From contig NZ_PHSO01000001.1 in NCBI RefSeq assembly GCF_002870965.1, positions 310,001-374,000 of the forward strand: a stretch of 64,000 bases of DNA, written 5' to 3'. A program made the position numbers and the translations under genes. Numbering within the stretch: the stretch's first letter is position 1; every line of letters starts with the position of its first letter. The stretch is from Tsuneonella flava (lineage in GTDB: Bacteria; Pseudomonadota; Alphaproteobacteria; Sphingomonadales; Sphingomonadaceae). Below are positions 44,570 to 53,284 of this stretch, in pieces. A model generated the notes under the pieces. The model was not told the DNA's origin. It did no database searches and saw nothing but the letters and a program-made list of their open reading frames with translations.

Positions 44570-46666
44570 ATGCGTTATTTCAATGGGATGCTGATGGCCT
44601 CCGCCGCTATCGCGGCACTTGGCACAACGCCTGCGCGCGCTGTCGACAAGCCAGCAGCTGTTGCTGCCGACTCCGCCGCAACCGCCCCTGACACCTCCCA
44701 CATTCAGGGCACTTACCCGGCAGACTTCTTTACCGCATTCTCCCCCAAAAGCGCGCTGGACATGCTCCGAAATGTGCCGGGTTTCCAGATCCGCGAAGGA
44801 GATTCCAGCACGCGCGGGTTAGGTAAGGCGACCGAAAACGTGCTGGTGAACGGGCAGCGATTGTCGGGCAAATCCGATGGGCTTTACGATCAACTGGGCC
44901 GCATTCCCGCCAGCAATGTCGTCCGCATCGAAATCATCGACGGAGCGCGCTTGTCGATACCTGGTCTGTCGGGGCAGGTTGCCAATATCGTCACCGGTGG
45001 CAACAGCTTCTCCGGCCAGTTCGGATGGAACGGAGAGGTCCGGCCGCATTTCTCCCACCCCGGATATCTGGGAGGGGAGATTTCAGTGACTGGCAAACGG
45101 GGCCGGGTGGAATATACGCTGGGTCTGTCGAACGACGAAGGACGCGGCGCATATGGCGGCCCCTACTCCATTCGCGATGCCAACGGTTCCGAGATCGAGG
45201 CCCGCGATGGTCGGCTATGGTCCGACAGCGACGAAGCAAAGGTCAGCGCGGGACTGAAATACGATGGCCCCGGATCGACGGTGGGCAACCTCAACCTGTC
45301 ATATCAGCGGGAGTATTCAACCTTTGCGGAGAATGAAGTCCGCCTGCCAGTGGACGATATCGCTCGCGACTGGCTCCTGACCGGGCGCTACCGCGCCTAT
45401 AACTACGAAATCAGCGGCGATTATGAATTTCCGCTGGCAGGCGGGCGGCTCAAACTGATCGGGCTGGAGCGATATAAACTCGCCCATCGCGACGAACGCG
45501 CAGTCATCGGCTTTGCCGATGCAAGCGATCCTGTCGGCGGTCGTTTTCAGCAGGACCTGTCCAGCGGGGAGCGCATCGCACGCGCCGAATATGGCTGGAA
45601 ATGGGGGCAGGCCGACTGGCAGATCGCACTGGAAGGCGCGTTCAACCGACTGGATCAACAGGGCGCGCTTTTCGACCTGTCGCCAACGGGCGAGTTCGTG
45701 ACAGTGCCATTTCCGGGAGGGACCGGCGGCGTGCGGGAAAGCCGGTATGAGGGATCGCTTAGCTACGGTCGCCCGCTGAGTAGCAAAATTACTCTGCAAC
45801 TGCTTGCAGCGGCGGAATCCTCGACCATTTCGCAGACCGGGGCCAATTCGCTATCGCGCACGTTCTTCCGCCCAAAAGGCACTGCCAGTCTGGCGTGGGC
45901 ACCGGAAAAAGGGCTGGATATATCGCTCAAAGTCGAACGCGCAGTCGGCCAGCTCGATTTTGACGACTTTCTGGCCCGTGTATTTCTCGATCTGGGCAAT
46001 CAGAACGACAACAACGCCGATCTCGTCCCGTCCCAGCAATGGAACTTCGATCTGGAAGGGAAGAAAGAACTGGGCCGCTGGGGATCGACCAACCTGCTGC
46101 TTTTTGCCCGACTGTACGACGATTATATCGACGTAGTGCCGTTACCTGACGGCGGCGAAGGGCGTGGCAATATTCCCAGCGCGCACCGTTATGGCCTGCA
46201 ATGGACCAGCACCTTCAACCTTGACCCGATCGGTTTTCATGGTGCCAAGATCGATTCCGATATTGTCTTGCAGACATCGTCGCTGATCGACCCGGTGACA
46301 CAAAAGAAACGGCAGATCAGCTATCTGGCAACGCGCGTCGTGAACGTGGCGCTGCGCCACGATATTCCACACAGCGACTGGGCGTGGGGCGCGGCCATCG
46401 AATCGCAGGAAGTCACTGACTATTACCGTGTGGGCGAGTTCGGGTACGACAACGAAGGCCCGGTGTTCGACATCTGGTTTCTGGAAAACAAAGACGTGCT
46501 GGGAATGACCGTGAAATTTCAGGTCATCAACCTCTTCAATGCGCGCCATCGGTTGTACCGCACGGTGTACGACGGCCCGCGCGACGTTGCACCGATACTG
46601 TTGCAGGAAGATCGCGCGCAGTTGATCGGACCGATGTTCCGATTGAGTGTGAAGGGAACGTTCTAG
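44570..46666 (+). CDS. TonB-dependent outer-membrane receptor
   Basis: 698 residues. Signal peptide (AIAALGTTPARA), plug domain (about 45-150: SALDMLRNVPGFQIREGDSSTRGLGKATENVLVNGQRLSGKSDG and VVRIEIIDG), then a beta-barrel ending in FRLSVKGTF with terminal Phe. It is compact for the family and the ligand is not evident; a partner gene for iron, vitamin B12 or glycan use is not present next to it. GGGAGAGGG lies just upstream of the ATG. It sits in the opposite direction to clpP and tig, splitting the usual tig-clpP-clpX order. Confidence 0.9.
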   Translation: MRYFNGMLMASAAIAALGTTPARAVDKPAAVAADSAATAPDTSHIQGTYPADFFTAFSPKSALDMLRNVPGFQIREGDSSTRGLGKATENVLVNGQRLSGKSDGLYDQLGRIPASNVVRIEIIDGARLSIPGLSGQVANIVTGGNSFSGQFGWNGEVRPHFSHPGYLGGEISVTGKRGRVEYTLGLSNDEGRGAYGGPYSIRDANGSEIEARDGRLWSDSDEAKVSAGLKYDGPGSTVGNLNLSYQREYSTFAENEVRLPVDDIARDWLLTGRYRAYNYEISGDYEFPLAGGRLKLIGLERYKLAHRDERAVIGFADASDPVGGRFQQDLSSGERIARAEYGWKWGQADWQIALEGAFNRLDQQGALFDLSPTGEFVTVPFPGGTGGVRESRYEGSLSYGRPLSSKITLQLLAAAESSTISQTGANSLSRTFFRPKGTASLAWAPEKGLDISLKVERAVGQLDFDDFLARVFLDLGNQNDNNADLVPSQQWNFDLEGKKELGRWGSTNLLLFARLYDDYIDVVPLPDGGEGRGNIPSAHRYGLQWTSTFNLDPIGFHGAKIDSDIVLQTSSLIDPVTQKKRQISYLATRVVNVALRHDIPHSDWAWGAAIESQEVTDYYRVGEFGYDNEGPVFDIWFLENKDVLGMTVKFQVINLFNARHRLYRTVYDGPRDVAPILLQEDRAQLIGPMFRLSVKGTF

Positions 46667-46762
46667 CCCGCCTTGGAGTGCCTTCGCCGGACCGGACTGA
46701 CTTGCCGCTCCAGTACCGCAATCGAGGGGAGCAGTTCGACGCTCCCCCGGATTTTCAACGGA

Positions 46763-47344
46763 CTACTTCGCAGCCAGTTGGATTGAAGCGCCTTCACCAG
46801 CACCGTTGCCCTTGGCAACATGGATTGGGCCGGTGTCGAGATCCTCGCTGCCGGGCGCTTCGGCATAAATGAAACCGAAGGTCGGATTCACCCGCGTACC
46901 GAGCCCGCCGATCGGCGCATACCATACGCGCACCGCGCTCCAGTCACCGGCGTCGGATACATCGACCGCCATCGCCGCGCGTTCGATCCGGCCCGGCCCC
47001 GACCAGTTCGCATGATCGAGCAGGATGTGCCGTTCATCGACGATTTTCGCGACGGTCGCGACATGGCCATACGGCATCGCGCCAGTGCTCTTGAATGCCA
47101 GCACAGCGCCGATTTTCGGCTGCTTGCCACGGGCATAAGTGCCTTCGGCCTGCCCCCACCATGTGCGGGCATTACCGTGGATCGAGATGCCCGATACCTG
47201 CCGCGCATAAGGGACGCATTGCAATGCCTTGGCCTGAACCGCCACTGGTGTGGCGACAGCGGCCATTGCGGCCAGCAGCGTAGCGATCATCGGCGATTTG
47301 CGGAAAAACGTGCGGAACATGCCGCGCGCGAATTGCGATCCCAT
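46763..47344 (-). CDS. Secreted CHAP-domain hydrolase (paralogue 1)
   Basis: 193 residues. Signal peptide ending AVQAKA (near residue 39), then a CHAP domain with catalytic Cys43 in LQCVPYARQVSG and His in MPYGHVATVAKIVDERHILLDHANW. CHAP enzymes cut peptidoglycan stem peptides or act as amidases. WWGQAEGTYARGKQPKIGAVLAF and FGFIYAE match the second copy at 50250. ATG 47344 keeps the whole signal region; ATG 47290 (MIATLLAAMAA) is an alternative. Lies behind tig on the same strand after a strong terminator. Confidence 0.9.
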   Translation of the reverse strand: MGSQFARGMFRTFFRKSPMIATLLAAMAAVATPVAVQAKALQCVPYARQVSGISIHGNARTWWGQAEGTYARGKQPKIGAVLAFKSTGAMPYGHVATVAKIVDERHILLDHANWSGPGRIERAAMAVDVSDAGDWSAVRVWYAPIGGLGTRVNPTFGFIYAEAPGSEDLDTGPIHVAKGNGAGEGASIQLAAK

Positions 47345-47505
47345 TGTACTCGTGACCCCGCACGTATTCTTTAACCCGTCGGGAAGGGTATTAGCGGGGA
47401 CTTAAATCGGCGGACACCCCACTGCCAAAGCGCCATCCTGTCTGTCGCACGACTCGTCGCAATACATGGAACGGCCGGACAGCAAGCCCTCCATTCGCCC
47501 CAAAC

Positions 47506-47541
47506 GAAACGGGCGTAGCTGTCGCCAGCTACGCCCGTTTC
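47506..47541 (-). terminator. Strong intrinsic terminator behind tig
   Basis: GAAACGGGCGTAGCTG and CAGCTACGCCCGTTTC form a perfect 16-bp stem with a TCGC tetraloop. It starts 38 bases past the tig stop. The stem itself ends in TTTC on both strands, so it could work in both directions. Confidence 0.85.
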
Positions 47542-47579
47542 ATCACCACACCTGCGGCGTGGCAGCGTGTCGAATACAC

Positions 47580-49166
47580 TTATTTCTTGGCCGGAGCTTT
47601 CTTGGCTGCGGGCTTCTTCGCCGGAGCCTTCTTCGCTGCAGGCTTGGCTTCCGCCTTATCGTCTGCCTTGGTAGCAGCCTTCTTGGCGGGCGCCTTTTTG
47701 GCCGGGGCCTTCTTTGCCGCGGGCTTCGCTTCTGCCTTGTCATCCGCCTCGGCATCGTCAGCCTTGGCTGCTGCCTTCTTGGCCGGAGCCTTTTTCGCCG
47801 GAGCTTTCTTCTTGGCAGCGGGCTTAGCCGCTTCGTCTTCGTCCGCTTCGATCGCGGCCTGCAGTTCCTCGCGCGTTACTTCGCGGTCGGTAATTTCAGC
47901 CTTCTCGAACAGGAAGTCGACGACCTTGTCTTCGTACAGCGGGGCACGAAGCTGAGCGGCAGCCATATCGTTGGTGCGGATCAGTTCCATGAACCGGTCG
48001 CGATCTTCGGGGCGATACTGCTGTGCCGCCTGCTGCATCAGCATCGACATTTCCTGCTGGGTGATCTGCACGCCATTGGCCTGCCCGATTTCGGACAGCA
48101 ACAGGCCCAGACGCACACGGCGTTCAGCGATCTTGCGGTAATCGTCCTTCTCGGATTCGATTTCTTCCATCGCAGCCTTCGGGTCTTCTTCCCGTGCAGC
48201 TTCCTGCATAAGCTGCTGCCAGATCTGTTCGAATTCGGCATCGACCATCGACGGCGGCACGGGGAAATCGTGCCCTGCGGCCAGCTGATCGAGCAACTGA
48301 CGCTTCATCGCAGTGCGGGTCAGGCCGTTCAGTTCCTGCTCCACCTGCCCCTTGAGCAGACCGCGCAGCTGTTCGAGGCTTTCAAGGCCGAGCGACTTGG
48401 CGAAATCTTCGTCGATCTTGGTTTCGTCTTCGACCTGAACCTTGTGCACCTTCACATCGAAGGTGGTTTCCTTGCCCGCGAGGTGTTCCGCCGGATAATC
48501 TTCGGGGAACGTCACGGTAATGGTCTTCTCGTCACCCGCCTTCGCGCCGGTGAGCTGTTCTTCGAAGCCGGGAATGAACTGGCCCGAACCGATCACCAGC
48601 GGCGCTTCTTCAGCCTTACCACCTTCGAATTCGACACCGTCGAGCTTGCCGACGAAGTCGATGATCAGCTGGTCGCCATCGGCCGCCTTCTTGGTCTTGG
48701 CGGCATCTTTCCAGCTCTTCTGCTGGCTGGCGATTTTTTCGAGCGATTCGTCCACTTCCGAATCGGCCACCGGCACAGTCAGGCGTTCGAGTTTGATGCC
48801 ATCGGTAGCGGGCGCTTCGAGATCGGGCAGCACTTCGAGGCTGACCGACAGTTCGGCATCCTTGCCCTGATCGTATCCTTCGCCCAGTTCGATCTGCGGC
48901 TGCATCGCGGGGCGCAGTTTCTTGTCGCGCATCAGCGAATCGACTGCATCCTTGATCGTGTCGTTCACCACCTGCGCGTGAATCGAATCGCCGTGCATCT
49001 TACGCACGAGATTGGCGGGCACTTTGCCGGGGCGGAAGCCGGGCATCCGCACCTGCGGCGCGATCTTCTTGATTTCGGCAGTGATCGCAGCTTCGATCTC
49101 CGATGCCGGAATGGTGACGGAATAGGCGCGCTTGAGCCCGTCGTTGGTGGTTTCGTTGATCTGCAT
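47580..49166 (-). CDS. tig: Trigger factor with Lys/Ala/Pro-rich C-terminal tail
   Basis: 528 residues. Ribosome-binding domain (about 1-140, with MPGFRPGKVPANLVRKMHG), FKBP-like isomerase domain (about 150-245, DQLIIDFVGKLDGVEFEGG) and the helical chaperone arms (about 250-440). It binds nascent chains at the ribosome exit. The last 88 residues are an extra tail built from AAKKAPAKK-type repeats alternating with acidic ADDKAEAKP units, like histone H1 tails. ATG 49166 is set by MQINETTNDGLKRAYSV; the longer frame upstream runs through the tRNA-Leu gene. tRNA-Leu lies 62 bases upstream. Confidence 0.95.
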   Translation of the reverse strand: MQINETTNDGLKRAYSVTIPASEIEAAITAEIKKIAPQVRMPGFRPGKVPANLVRKMHGDSIHAQVVNDTIKDAVDSLMRDKKLRPAMQPQIELGEGYDQGKDAELSVSLEVLPDLEAPATDGIKLERLTVPVADSEVDESLEKIASQQKSWKDAAKTKKAADGDQLIIDFVGKLDGVEFEGGKAEEAPLVIGSGQFIPGFEEQLTGAKAGDEKTITVTFPEDYPAEHLAGKETTFDVKVHKVQVEDETKIDEDFAKSLGLESLEQLRGLLKGQVEQELNGLTRTAMKRQLLDQLAAGHDFPVPPSMVDAEFEQIWQQLMQEAAREEDPKAAMEEIESEKDDYRKIAERRVRLGLLLSEIGQANGVQITQQEMSMLMQQAAQQYRPEDRDRFMELIRTNDMAAAQLRAPLYEDKVVDFLFEKAEITDREVTREELQAAIEADEDEAAKPAAKKKAPAKKAPAKKAAAKADDAEADDKAEAKPAAKKAPAKKAPAKKAATKADDKAEAKPAAKKAPAKKPAAKKAPAKK

Positions 49167-49228
49167 CTGAGCGAAAAGCCTTCTTGAGAAATCCGGTGTG
49201 TCTGTCCGGGCGCCCGTGCGCGGCGGTA

Positions 49229-49313
49229 TGGTGCGGGCGAAGGGACTCGAACCCCCACATCTTTCGATACTGGTACCTAAAACCAGCGCGTCTACCAATT
49301 CCGCCACGCCCGC
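49229..49313 (-). tRNA. tRNA-Leu (anticodon UAG)
   Basis: Minus strand, 85 nucleotides including encoded CCA. Acceptor GCGGGCG pairs with CGCCCGC; the D arm has TGGCGGAATTGGTAGACGC; the anticodon arm CTGGT-TTTAGGT-ACCAG gives anticodon UAG; a long variable arm follows; the T arm is GGGGGTTCGAGTCCC. The long variable arm and A/G pattern are those of tRNA-Leu reading CUA/CUN. Confidence 0.97.
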
Positions 49314-49465
49314 AAACCCGAACGAAGCCGCGCGAATGGCCGGGGCCATCCACGAACAAGGGAGCGCCGTTAGCCCGCCCGGCACGAAAGGGCAAGCCAC
49401 GAGGCCACCGGAACAGACATGCTTTTCCATTCGTTGTGATTTTGCGACTTCAGGAGAGCCCGAAA

Positions 49466-49651
49466 ATGACCCATCCGACCGCAGGCGAGCCCGCCCCTGC
49501 ACCCGACAAAATCGAACCGGCCGCCCCGCCGGAGGCACCGCCCGCCCCGACACCAGATGAACAGCCGGTGCGCCAGCCCGACGAAATCGCTCCGCCTCAG
49601 CCCGATACAGTGCAGCCGGGCGAACATCCCGGCGAAATCCCCGCCCCCTGA
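49466..49651 (+). CDS. Small proline-rich protein
   Basis: 61 codons: MTHPTAGEPAPAPDKIEPAA and further PxxxP/PDE units; nearly a third proline plus acidic residues, so it must be disordered. CAGGAGAG lies eight bases before the ATG. No family is recognised. It lies upstream of the DUF3297 gene in the same direction. The regular low-complexity composition could be chance in GC-rich DNA, but the good ribosome-binding site argues for translation. Confidence 0.5.
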   Translation: MTHPTAGEPAPAPDKIEPAAPPEAPPAPTPDEQPVRQPDEIAPPQPDTVQPGEHPGEIPAP

Positions 49652-49699
49652 TATGCGCGATATCTTGCGGCCCGCCCCTCCTCGCACTAGGGGGCGCGC

Positions 49700-49978
49700 A
49701 TGAGCGACGATAAAGCCCAGACCCCGCCCAATCGCCTCGCGGTCAATCCGCGCAGCGAATTCTTCGATGCCGACGCGCTGCAACGCGGCGTGGGCATCCG
49801 GTTTAAAGACCGGGTGCGGACCGATATCGAGGAATATTGCATCTCCGAAGGCTGGGTGCGGGTTCAGGCAGGCAAATCGATGGACCGCAAGGGGCAGCCG
49901 CTGACCATCAAGCTGACCGGCCCGGTCGAAGCATGGTTCGAAGATCTGGGCGAAGACGCACCCATCGCCAAGGCGTGA
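49700..49978 (+). CDS. DUF3297 family protein
   Basis: 92 residues: NRLAVNPRSEFFDADALQRGVGIRFKDRVRTDIEEYCISEGWVRV and AGKSMDRKGQPLTIKLTGPVEAWFEDLG follow the DUF3297 family, short cytosolic proteins conserved in proteobacteria without known function. The ATG has GGGG upstream. It lies 48 bases behind the proline-rich ORF. Confidence 0.88.
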   Translation: MSDDKAQTPPNRLAVNPRSEFFDADALQRGVGIRFKDRVRTDIEEYCISEGWVRVQAGKSMDRKGQPLTIKLTGPVEAWFEDLGEDAPIAKA

Positions 49979-50104
49979 TTCGGGAGGCACCTGTCGTGCT
50001 GACGGTGCCTACCATCCCGTTCCTCATTGTGTACGCAGTGAAGTGTTTGACCGGTCGACGGTCCTGCCCATCGCATCGTAAAAGACAGAGGTAACGCGCG
50101 CGCT

Positions 50105-50240
50105 ATGGATTGCCACGTCGCCTGCCGCTCCTCGCAATGACGAGGGTGGGGATACGCGCAATAGTATGGTCCGGCCATCGGCAGTGCGCCCCCCCTATCC
50201 CCGAACCAAACCCACTTCGTGCCTTCGCGTCTTCATGTGA
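50105..50240 (-). repeat. Inverted copy of the spacer module with a partial inverted-end element (copy 3)
   Basis: Read on the minus strand: GACGCGAAGGCACGAAGTGG, GGGTTTGGTTCGGGGATAGG, GCACTGCCGATGGCCGG and TATTGCGCGTATCCCC, then CGTCATTGCGAGGAGCGG and GACGTGGCAATCCAT. It is the same order as at 10953 and 17878, but the distal half of the inverted-end element is missing. It lies between DUF3297 and the second CHAP gene, within 10 bases of the CHAP stop. Confidence 0.75.
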
Positions 50241-50249
50241 ATACTCTCC

Positions 50250-51077
50250 CTATCGGTCGTATCGCGCCAGTGCAGCGGAAATCGGATCGTTGGATGCCGC
50301 CTGAGTGCGCGTTTCGCGGCGCGGAGCCGGTGCCGCCATCGCCATCCGCGCAGTTGCCGATGCAACGGTACGGCGCGTAAGGGACTGGCGTGGCACGGAT
50401 GAGGCTTTCGGCGCGCCGATATCGGCAAAGGCAGACAGAAATTCCCGCGATGGCGCGCGAGCCGGACGCGGCGTGCTGGCAACCGGCACAACAGCGGGCG
50501 CAGGCGTGGCGGCGGCAATTGTCGTGCGCGGCGCGAAGTCAGCATTACCGCTATCGTCCCTATCGGGATAAATAAACCCGGCCACCGGCCACTCAGTGCG
50601 GCCGAGATCCTGAATCGGATCGTACCACACGCGCACTTCGCTCCAGTCGTTGGCGGGCGACACGTCCACTGCCTTCACCCCGCGTTCGATCTGCCCGCGC
50701 CGCCCGTTGATGGGCGACCAGTTGGCATGGTCGAGTAGAACAGTGCGACTATCGATCACTTTGGCGACCGCTGCGACATGGCCCAGTTGCATGTTGCGAT
50801 AGGGGGTGAACGCCATCACCGCCCCTTTTTTGGGCCGGTTGCCACGTTTATAACGGCCCGCTGCCTTGTCCCACCAGGTCAGCGCGTCGCCATAGATCCG
50901 CACCCCCGTCCTTTCGCGGGCATAGGGCACGCATTGCAGATAAGGCGGCAGTTCGACCCCGGAGTTGCCCGACGCATCGGTGGAAACATCGAAATCGGCC
51001 GAATCGGCCAGCACGGGCGGCGTAGCGACGAGTGCGATGGCGAGCGCGAAGATGCTTGTGGTTACCCTCATATTCAT
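50250..51077 (-). CDS. Secreted CHAP-domain hydrolase (paralogue 2)
   Basis: 275 residues. Signal peptide (FALAIALVATPPVLADS), CHAP domain with catalytic Cys in LQCVPYARERTG and His in LGHVAAVAKVIDSRTVLLDHANW, and IYPDRDD at the domain end, all parallel to the protein at 46763-47344. A Pro/Ala/Arg-rich tail of about 100 residues follows, absent from the paralogue. Likely a periplasmic peptidoglycan hydrolase. Three starts (GTG 51080, ATG 51077, ATG 51071) are possible; none has a clear ribosome-binding site. It is divergent from der. Confidence 0.9.
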   Translation of the reverse strand: MNMRVTTSIFALAIALVATPPVLADSADFDVSTDASGNSGVELPPYLQCVPYARERTGVRIYGDALTWWDKAAGRYKRGNRPKKGAVMAFTPYRNMQLGHVAAVAKVIDSRTVLLDHANWSPINGRRGQIERGVKAVDVSPANDWSEVRVWYDPIQDLGRTEWPVAGFIYPDRDDSGNADFAPRTTIAAATPAPAVVPVASTPRPARAPSREFLSAFADIGAPKASSVPRQSLTRRTVASATARMAMAAPAPRRETRTQAASNDPISAALARYDR

Positions 51078-51196
51078 CACGTTGCCGCAAGGTGGTTAGA
51101 GGGAGGCTTCGCACTGTGGTAAATTTGCCTTTAACCATATGTATGACAACGGCGCTTGCCATTCGCGCGCCAACAGGCCACCTGCGCGATGAAGTC

Positions 51197-52576
51197 ATGA
51201 AACCGCAGGTCATCATTATCGGGCGCCCCAATGTGGGCAAGTCCACGCTGTTCAACCGGCTCGTCGGCAAAAGGCTGGCTCTGGTGGACGATCAGCCCGG
51301 CGTCACGCGTGACCGGCGCATGGGCGATGCGACGATTGCCGGGATGGAATTCACTATCGTCGACACCGCCGGGTGGGAAGACGATGACGCGGAAACCCTG
51401 CCGGGCCGGATGCGGAAACAGACCGAAGTCAGCCTGGAAGGCGCGGATGCCGCGCTGTTCGTGGTCGATGCCCGCGCTGGCCTGACTCCGCTCGACAACG
51501 AAATCGCCCGCTGGCTGCATAGTCAGAAAGTGCCGGTGGTGGCCGTGGCGAACAAGGCGGAAGGGCGAACCGGCGAAGCAGGCGTGCTGGAGGCGTATTC
51601 GCTCGGCTTTGGCGATCCCGTGGCACTCAGCGCCGAACACGGCGAAGGCGTGGCCGACCTGTTCGACGCCCTGTGGCCGATCATCGGTGAGAAGACCGAA
51701 GGCGAAGCCGCCGAAACGAACAGCGAGCCGACTGAAGAAGAACTGCTGGCGCAACCGCTCAAGCTGGCTATCGTCGGGCGGCCCAACGCGGGCAAATCGA
51801 CGCTTATCAATCGCCTGCTGGACGAAGACCGGCTGCTGACCGGGCCGGAAGCGGGGATCACGCGCGATTCGATCGCTATCGATTGGGAATGGACCGATCC
51901 GCAAACCGGCGAGACGCGGGAAATCCGCCTGATCGACACCGCCGGAATGCGGAAACGCGCGCAAGTGGTGGAAAAGCTGGAGAGGCTATCCGTTGCCGAT
52001 GCGCGCCGGGCGATCGATTTCGCGGAAGTCGTGGTCCTGCTGCTCGATGCGACACGCGGGCTGGAACATCAGGATCTGAAGATCGCCAGCCACGTGCTCG
52101 AAGAAGGGCGCGCCCTGATGATCGCGATCAACAAGTGGGACATCGCGGAAGATGCCAGCAAGTTGTTCAACGGCATCCGCGCCGCGCTGGACGAAGGGCT
52201 GGCGCAAGTTCGCGGGCTGCCGTTGTTCGCTGTCTCCGCGCGCACGGGCAAGGGGCTCGACACGATGCTCCATGCTGCGTTCGAAATTCGCGCTGCATGG
52301 TCGAAACGCGTGTCGACATCCGCGCTCAACCGCTGGTTCGACGATGCACTGGAAGCCAACCCGCCGCCCGCGCCCAAGGGCAAGCGGATCAAGCTGCGCT
52401 ATATCACGCAGGCAAGCACGCGCCCGCCCCGCTTCGTGGTGTTCGGCACCCGGCTGGATATGCTGCCCAAAAGCTACGAACGCTATCTGGTGAACGGCAT
52501 CCGCAAGGAACTCGGTTTCGATGCCGTGCCGGTGCGGGTCGTGCTGAAAACGCCGAAGAACCCGTTTTCGAAATAG
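51197..52576 (+). CDS. der: Ribosome assembly GTPase Der (EngA)
   Basis: 459 residues with two tandem G domains: the first with GRPNVGKST (about 8-16) and DTAGW, the second with GRPNAGKST (about 192-200), DTAGMRKR and NKWD; then a C-terminal KH-like domain (about 360-450, LRYITQASTRPPRFVVFGTR). Der is essential for 50S assembly. The first-domain NKxD position reads NKAEG, a change often tolerated in alphaproteobacteria. ATG 51197 gives MKPQVIIIGRPNVGKST. Confidence 0.96.
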   Translation: MKPQVIIIGRPNVGKSTLFNRLVGKRLALVDDQPGVTRDRRMGDATIAGMEFTIVDTAGWEDDDAETLPGRMRKQTEVSLEGADAALFVVDARAGLTPLDNEIARWLHSQKVPVVAVANKAEGRTGEAGVLEAYSLGFGDPVALSAEHGEGVADLFDALWPIIGEKTEGEAAETNSEPTEEELLAQPLKLAIVGRPNAGKSTLINRLLDEDRLLTGPEAGITRDSIAIDWEWTDPQTGETREIRLIDTAGMRKRAQVVEKLERLSVADARRAIDFAEVVVLLLDATRGLEHQDLKIASHVLEEGRALMIAINKWDIAEDASKLFNGIRAALDEGLAQVRGLPLFAVSARTGKGLDTMLHAAFEIRAAWSKRVSTSALNRWFDDALEANPPPAPKGKRIKLRYITQASTRPPRFVVFGTRLDMLPKSYERYLVNGIRKELGFDAVPVRVVLKTPKNPFSK

Positions 52577-52740
52577 GCGGTGCGGTCTGGCCGGTCGGGT
52601 GCGCTCGGATCAGGCGTGCTGATCACTGACGCAACAGATGCTCGCGGTGTTTCTGGCCAGCGGGTTTAGCCCTACCAGCCAGCTACAAAACCAGCCATTA
52701 GTCAGAGCCACCCATCACCCGCAGGCACCCTCCCCCCGTT

Positions 52741-52858
52741 GTCATGGCGAGCATAGCGAAGCAATCCACGGTGCTAGGATTGCGGCAATCTCCTCCCTCG
52801 CCCGGCGCTGCATGGTCGGTCGATGGATTGCCGCGTCGCTTGCGCTCCTCGCAATGAC
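52741..52858. repeat. 118-bp element with GTCATTGCGAG-type inverted ends (copy 4)
   Basis: Begins GTCATGGCGAGCATAGCG and ends GCTCCTCGCAATGAC; inside, AAGCAATCCACGG is opposed by CGATGGATTGCCGCG. In opposite orientation to the copies at 11054 and 17965. No spacer module is attached here. Confidence 0.75.
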
Positions 52859-52950
52859 GAGCGGGCTCGGGGTGGCGCTGGTTTAGCCTCGCTCCGGTAC
52901 GTATCGACTGGTGCATGGAAAGAACAGCGACCCCGTTGCCTCCTCGCCCC

Positions 52951-52978
52951 ATCGTCATGCCGGACTTGATCCGGCATC
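52951..52978. repeat. Short palindromic REP-like repeat (copy 2)
   Basis: ATCGTCATGCCGGACTTGAT and then CCGGCATC, the inverse of the copy at 5651-5676. Confidence 0.65.
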
Positions 52979-53097
52979 CCGCTCCTCTGTCCCGCGACCG
53001 GCCGACACCCCGTACCCACTCCGCCAGAACATTTTCCTACATCGCTTCCGCCCGGCATGGTTGCGCGATGTGTGGAACCCCATCTTCGCAGCGGACC

Positions 53098-53131
53098 AAC
53101 CGAACGAGCGGTGTAGTGTGTTCGGTTTTAT
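53098..53131 (+). terminator. Hairpin with T-run of unknown owner
   Basis: AACCGAAC and GTTCGGTT pair around a 14-base loop, followed by TTAT on the plus strand. It lies 520 bases behind der, rather far for its terminator. Confidence 0.4.
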
Positions 53132-53253
53132 GCAAGTCCACACAGCACCCTGTTGCAAGCGGTATCAACCACCTGTTCCAGTGGGATAATTCGCAGAAAG
53201 TCACAGTTTTCAAAACTTCAAGGAGCGGTCCATGTCTGGCGCTCGCAGTCATG

Positions 53254-53284
53254 GAAAAGGGCCGGCCCCGCGAAGGACCGGCCC
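53254..53284 (-). terminator. Intrinsic terminator of the isoaspartyl peptidase gene
   Basis: GGGCCGG and CCGGCCC with a 12-base loop; on the minus strand it is followed by CTTTTCC. It lies 29 bases past the stop codon. A shorter T-run on the plus side makes weak two-way use possible. Confidence 0.75.

Noticed and set aside
47466-49187. 573-codon plus-strand open frame opposite tig
   Set aside because: It is antisense to trigger factor; its Leu/Phe/His-rich text has no domain and mirrors Lys/Ala/Glu-rich tig codons.
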